Assembly (NCBI RefSeq): GCF_001425625.1
Contig: NZ_LMCP01000009.1
Location: 1-64,000, forward strand
Length of the DNA: 64,000 nucleotides
From: Mesorhizobium sp. Root102
Lineage (GTDB): Bacteria; Pseudomonadota; Alphaproteobacteria; Rhizobiales; Rhizobiaceae
Direction: 5' to 3'
Part shown: positions 63,601-64,000 of the stretch, piece by piece
Position numbering within the stretch: the stretch's first letter is position 1
How the letters are laid out: every line of letters begins with the position of its first letter
Position numbers and translations under genes: made by a program
The notes under the pieces: generated by a model
Told to the model about the DNA's origin: nothing
Seen by the model: only the letters and a program-made list of their open reading frames with translations
Database searches by the model: none

Positions 63601-63768
63601 GCCCGGCCAGCTGGCCTGGATCAGCATGGTCTTGATGGTGAAGGCCGGATCTTCCTCGCGGCCGAGATTGAGATAGGCCGAGACGCCGGCAACGACGAAC
63701 ACCAGCATGAAATACCAGACCAGCGAGCGATGGCTGAGCGCCCAGTCGGAGAGGTTGAAGCCCTTCAC
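60667..63768 (-). CDS. RND efflux transporter permease subunit
   Basis: This 1033-residue inner-membrane pump has twelve predicted helices with two large periplasmic loops. The TM4 proton-relay motif LGLLVDDAMIAVEMM has both aspartates. The TM10 position that is Lys in AcrB is Arg here (ILIRNSVILIVQIEDL), a feature of a subgroup of RND exporters. Substrates are unknown, probably hydrophobic compounds. The start overlaps the adaptor stop by 4 bases, so pump and adaptor are coupled. No outer-membrane factor gene is in view. Confidence 0.93.
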   Translation of the reverse strand: MKGFNLSDWALSHRSLVWYFMLVFVVAGVSAYLNLGREEDPAFTIKTMLIQASWPGASVNETVRQVTDRIEKKLEELDSLDYSKSVTTAGKTVVFVNLKPSTKARDVAPTWMRIRNMINDIRAQFPEGVQGPFFNDRFGDVYGNVYAFTADGLTPRQLRDYVEQARTQILAVPNAGKVDLIGAQDEAIYLEFSTRQIAALGLNQQAIVASLQAQNAVAPSGVIETGPERVSVRVSGQFTSEESLRAINLRVNDRFFRLSDVATITRGYADPPTSLFRFNGEDAIGLAIGMKPNANLLDFGKALKVEMDKIVADLPIGVGVHLVADQPVIVEEAVSGFTRALFEAVAIVLAVSFISLGLRAGFVVALSIPLVLAITFLFMDYLGISLQRISLGALIIALGLLVDDAMIAVEMMVARLEAGDNLRKAATYVYTSTAFPMLTGTLVTVTGFIPIGLNNSAAGEYTYTLFVVIAVSLLVSWIVAVLFAPLLGVTILPATMKQKHHDKPGRFTSLFRSVLVGSVRRHWLTIIATVLLFAGSIVGMGFVQQQFFPSSDRPELIVDWNLPQNSSIAETRDQMERFEKAALAGNPDIDHWSSYIGQGAVRFVLAYDVQPANPYFGQTVIVTKNVEARDRVKAAIQTMLRNDFVGTDAFVKTLELGPPVGRPVQYRVSGPDIQTVRTLSQQLAGVISANPKLGAPTFDWNEPSRVLEVDVLQDKARQLGVTSSDISNALNSVVGGVTITQVRDATYLINVVARSRDAERGSIETLRNMQLPTGAGESIPLAAVANFHYELEQPTVWRRSRVPTITVRAGLVGDALPATVVNELKPSVDAFIGKLPVGYAIATAGSVEESANSQGPIAAVVPLMLFIMATILMIQLQSFQRLFLVVAVAPLGLIGVVAALLPSGAPLGFVAILGVLALIGILIRNSVILIVQIEDLVTEGKDRWAAVIEATEHRMRPIALTAAAASLALIPIAREVFWAPMAFAMMGGIIAGTAITLLFLPALYVAWFRIKEPKQGQDSAEPTGDAIPEGGAA

Positions 63769-64000
63769 TTGGCGGCTCCTTCCAGGATTTTGACCGTCTC
63801 GCCCGGTGTCAGGCTGTGGACACCGGCGGTGACGACGCGCATGCCCGCATCAAGTCCGCCGGTAACGGTAAAGCTGCCGGCGCGTTTGGCGCCGATTTGG
63901 ATATCGTGCAAGGTGGCCTTCGATTGCGCATCGACGGTCCAGACCTGCTGCTTGCCGTCCTTTTCCAGCAATGCCGACAGCGGCAGCTCGATCGTCGGGT
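63765..64000 (-). CDS. RND efflux periplasmic adaptor subunit, partial
   Basis: Only the last 78 residues are in the window. The gene runs off the right edge. Visible are LLEKDGKQQVWTVD and VTGGLDAGMRVVTAGVHSL followed by LTPGETVKIL, the membrane-proximal domain of HlyD-type membrane-fusion proteins. It precedes the pump gene in the same transcript. Confidence 0.85.
   Translation of the reverse strand, partial: PTIELPLSALLEKDGKQQVWTVDAQSKATLHDIQIGAKRAGSFTVTGGLDAGMRVVTAGVHSLTPGETVKILEGAAK

Noticed and set aside
1..64000. CRISPR arrays, prophage, conjugation or symbiosis (nod/nif/fix) genes
   Set aside because: No regularly spaced repeats, phage structural genes, tra/vir genes or nod/nif motifs were found in reading the window.

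Overview
The window looks like a chromosomal segment of a GC-rich alphaproteobacterium of the Rhizobiales, most likely Mesorhizobium or a close relative. The evidence is the order ffs-dnaX-ybaB-recR and cycM-kdsB-pheA, DUF768 and DUF982-type small proteins, a palindromic intergenic element of the rhizobial RIME type, two copies of another dispersed repeat, and many ABC importers. No nod, nif, phage, plasmid or CRISPR genes were seen.

Region 1 (192-27119) is a catabolic supercluster. Rightward from 20472 run a very convincing isatin hydrolase, a phytoene-desaturase-like FAD oxidoreductase, a MarR regulator and both subunits of a TPP/Fe-S 2-oxoacid:acceptor oxidoreductase annotated as indolepyruvate type. 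Leftward from 20352 run a paralogous FAD oxidoreductase, a complete peptide-type ABC importer and a VOC protein. Leftward from 12545 run a two-domain anthraniloyl-CoA monooxygenase/reductase, an SDR, a second MarR, a crotonase, an acyl-CoA dehydrogenase and a RidA-family protein. Further left are a RutA-like flavin monooxygenase, an HpcH/HpaI aldolase, an aminotransferase, a partial amino-acid importer and a class V aminotransferase-fold protein. All the apparent transcription units begin next to one palindrome, TTTYAWGCTTRAAR, found four times. My reading is an auxin/isatin (or tryptophan) catabolic regulon: isatin to isatinate, then oxidative decarboxylation straight to anthraniloyl-CoA, then dearomatisation and beta-oxidation, with no CoA ligase needed. 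The decarboxylation step is inference.

Region 2 (27244-36834) holds scattered housekeeping and accessory genes: a YodC-like protein, an odd tRNA-Cys-like gene, an AlkB homologue, a YihY membrane protein, small rhizobial proteins, tRNA-Thr(CGT), an ATP-dependent DNA ligase with its MBL-fold exonuclease, a TPR methyltransferase, a small lipoprotein and a 2-hydroxyacid dehydrogenase.

Region 3 (36981-44627) is a yejAABEF peptide importer operon with two tandem binding proteins. Region 4 (44783-55169) is core genome: membrane cytochrome c, kdsB, pheA, Dabb, nudC, a HIT protein, SRP RNA, dnaX, ybaB, a cell-wall hydrolase, recR and a lytic transglycosylase. Region 5 (55424-60660) is a second complete Dpp/Opp-type importer. 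Region 6 (60667-64000) is an RND efflux pump whose adaptor gene runs off the window.
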